Source of the DNA: Glomus cerebriforme
Lineage: Eukaryota; Glomeromycota; Glomeromycetes; Glomerales; Glomeraceae
NCBI GenBank assembly: GCA_003550305.1
Contig: QKYT01000499.1
Coordinates: forward strand, 3,315-37,504
DNA: 34,190 bases
Direction of reading: 5' to 3'
Shown: positions 33,746 through 34,190 of the stretch, piece after piece
Layout: each line of letters starts with the position of its first letter
How positions within the stretch are numbered: the first letter of the stretch is position 1
Program-made: the position numbers and the translations under genes
Notes under the pieces: generated by a model
What the model was told of the DNA's origin: nothing
The model's database searches: none
What the model saw: only the letters and a program-made list of their open reading frames with translations

Positions 33746-34068
33746 ATCATAGAATTCATCAATATAAAAATTAATTGTAATTTGCAATTTAGTAAATAAG
33801 AGCATTTTAATTAATTAGTCTGGTTACAAATAGTTATTTGTTACTATACACTGGTCAAAAACTGATCTATCTTACAGATATCTTATAAATATCAGGTACC
33901 CAAAATGCAGAAAATCTGCTATACATTAGGTACCCAATATGTACAGTGGGGTATCATTAGTCATCGGGCAGTTTTTTTTTTTGAGTTTTAAATCGCATTA
34001 TTTACATATCTAGTGATCGTAAAATGATGAAATAGAGCTCATTAGAATCGCCATATTAAGACGCGACT
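33746..34068. other. Non-coding downstream of the MULE
   Basis: No gene is seen. GTTACAAATAG at 33823-33833 is the exact reverse complement of CTATTTGTAAC at 30798-30808 upstream of the transposase. It is a weak candidate for the element's terminal inverted repeats, with no 9-bp target duplication evident. AGGTACCCAA occurs twice in about 40 nt (near 33893 and 33929). Confidence 0.3.
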
Positions 34069-34190
34069 AATGGTAGTATTTTCATATTTTTAGCGTCAAT
34101 AGATAAAGAGGAATCCTCAAAAGTCTATAAACAGTAATTTGTAAATAATTTCTCATCTATTGATATTAACGATATAAAAATACTACCATT
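34069..34190. mobile_element. Foldback / MITE-like element reaching the window end
   Basis: Arm 34069-34104 starts AATGGTAGTATTTT and ends CAATAGAT. Arm 34155-34190 is its inverted copy (30 of 36 positions match), with 50 nt between them that include the palindrome GAGGAATCCTC. Outer limits may lie beyond the window. Confidence 0.6.

Noticed and set aside
1..34190. CRISPR arrays, bacterial operons, rRNA genes
   Set aside because: No regularly spaced repeats, no Shine-Dalgarno-linked gene runs and no rRNA-like sequence; the window is eukaryotic with introns.

Overview
The window looks like nuclear DNA of an arbuscular mycorrhizal fungus (Glomeromycotina, Rhizophagus-like). It is extremely AT-rich and full of long A and T runs. 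Genes carry many short introns (about 45-170 nt) with GTAAGT/GTATGT-type donors and TAG/CAG acceptors. Eukaryotic housekeeping and signalling genes sit between decayed transposons and members of expanded lineage-specific families. The organism call is inference from composition, intron style and remembered family resemblance; no search was run. Scattered single Ns show a draft assembly.

Layout. 0.4-2.6 kb: an eight-exon minus-strand gene of a lineage-expanded family, disturbed by about three 1-nt shifts, with a 62-bp duplication in one intron. 2.7-3.0 kb: a foldback (MITE-like) element. 3.6-6.2 kb: a decayed minus-strand copy of another expanded family. 6.38-6.77 kb: a small two-exon gene. 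6.77-9.37 kb: the 3' part of a Ty3/gypsy retrotransposon whose pol frame carries a thymidylate-kinase-like P-loop domain between RNase H and the integrase remnant. 11.15-14.61 kb (minus): a ten-exon WW-MyTH4-RhoGAP gene. 14.6-17.3 kb: a divergent intergenic region with a 54-nt T run. 17.30-21.39 kb (plus): intronless RRP12-like ribosome biogenesis gene. 21.61-22.84 kb (minus): three-exon peroxisomal adenine-nucleotide-carrier-like gene. 24.29-26.03 kb (minus): two-exon F-box/LRR gene. 26.0-31.0 kb: mostly non-coding. 31.1-33.75 kb (plus): a decayed MULE transposase gene with FAR1-like, DDE, SWIM and zinc-knuckle segments. 34.07-34.19 kb: another foldback element reaching the window end.

The four intact host genes are independent housekeeping or signalling loci and do not form a cluster: Rho GTPase control, 40S/60S export and rRNA processing, peroxisomal nucleotide transport, and SCF-type ubiquitin targeting. 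All their exon joins keep phase and they contain no internal stops. In contrast, the gypsy element, the MULE and the decayed family copy keep long reading frames broken mainly by TAA/TAG where glutamine is expected and TGA/TAG where tryptophan is expected. That pattern points to C-to-T/G-to-A (RIP-like or methyl-cytosine deamination) decay limited to repeats. The kinase-bearing gypsy pol is the most unusual thing in the window.
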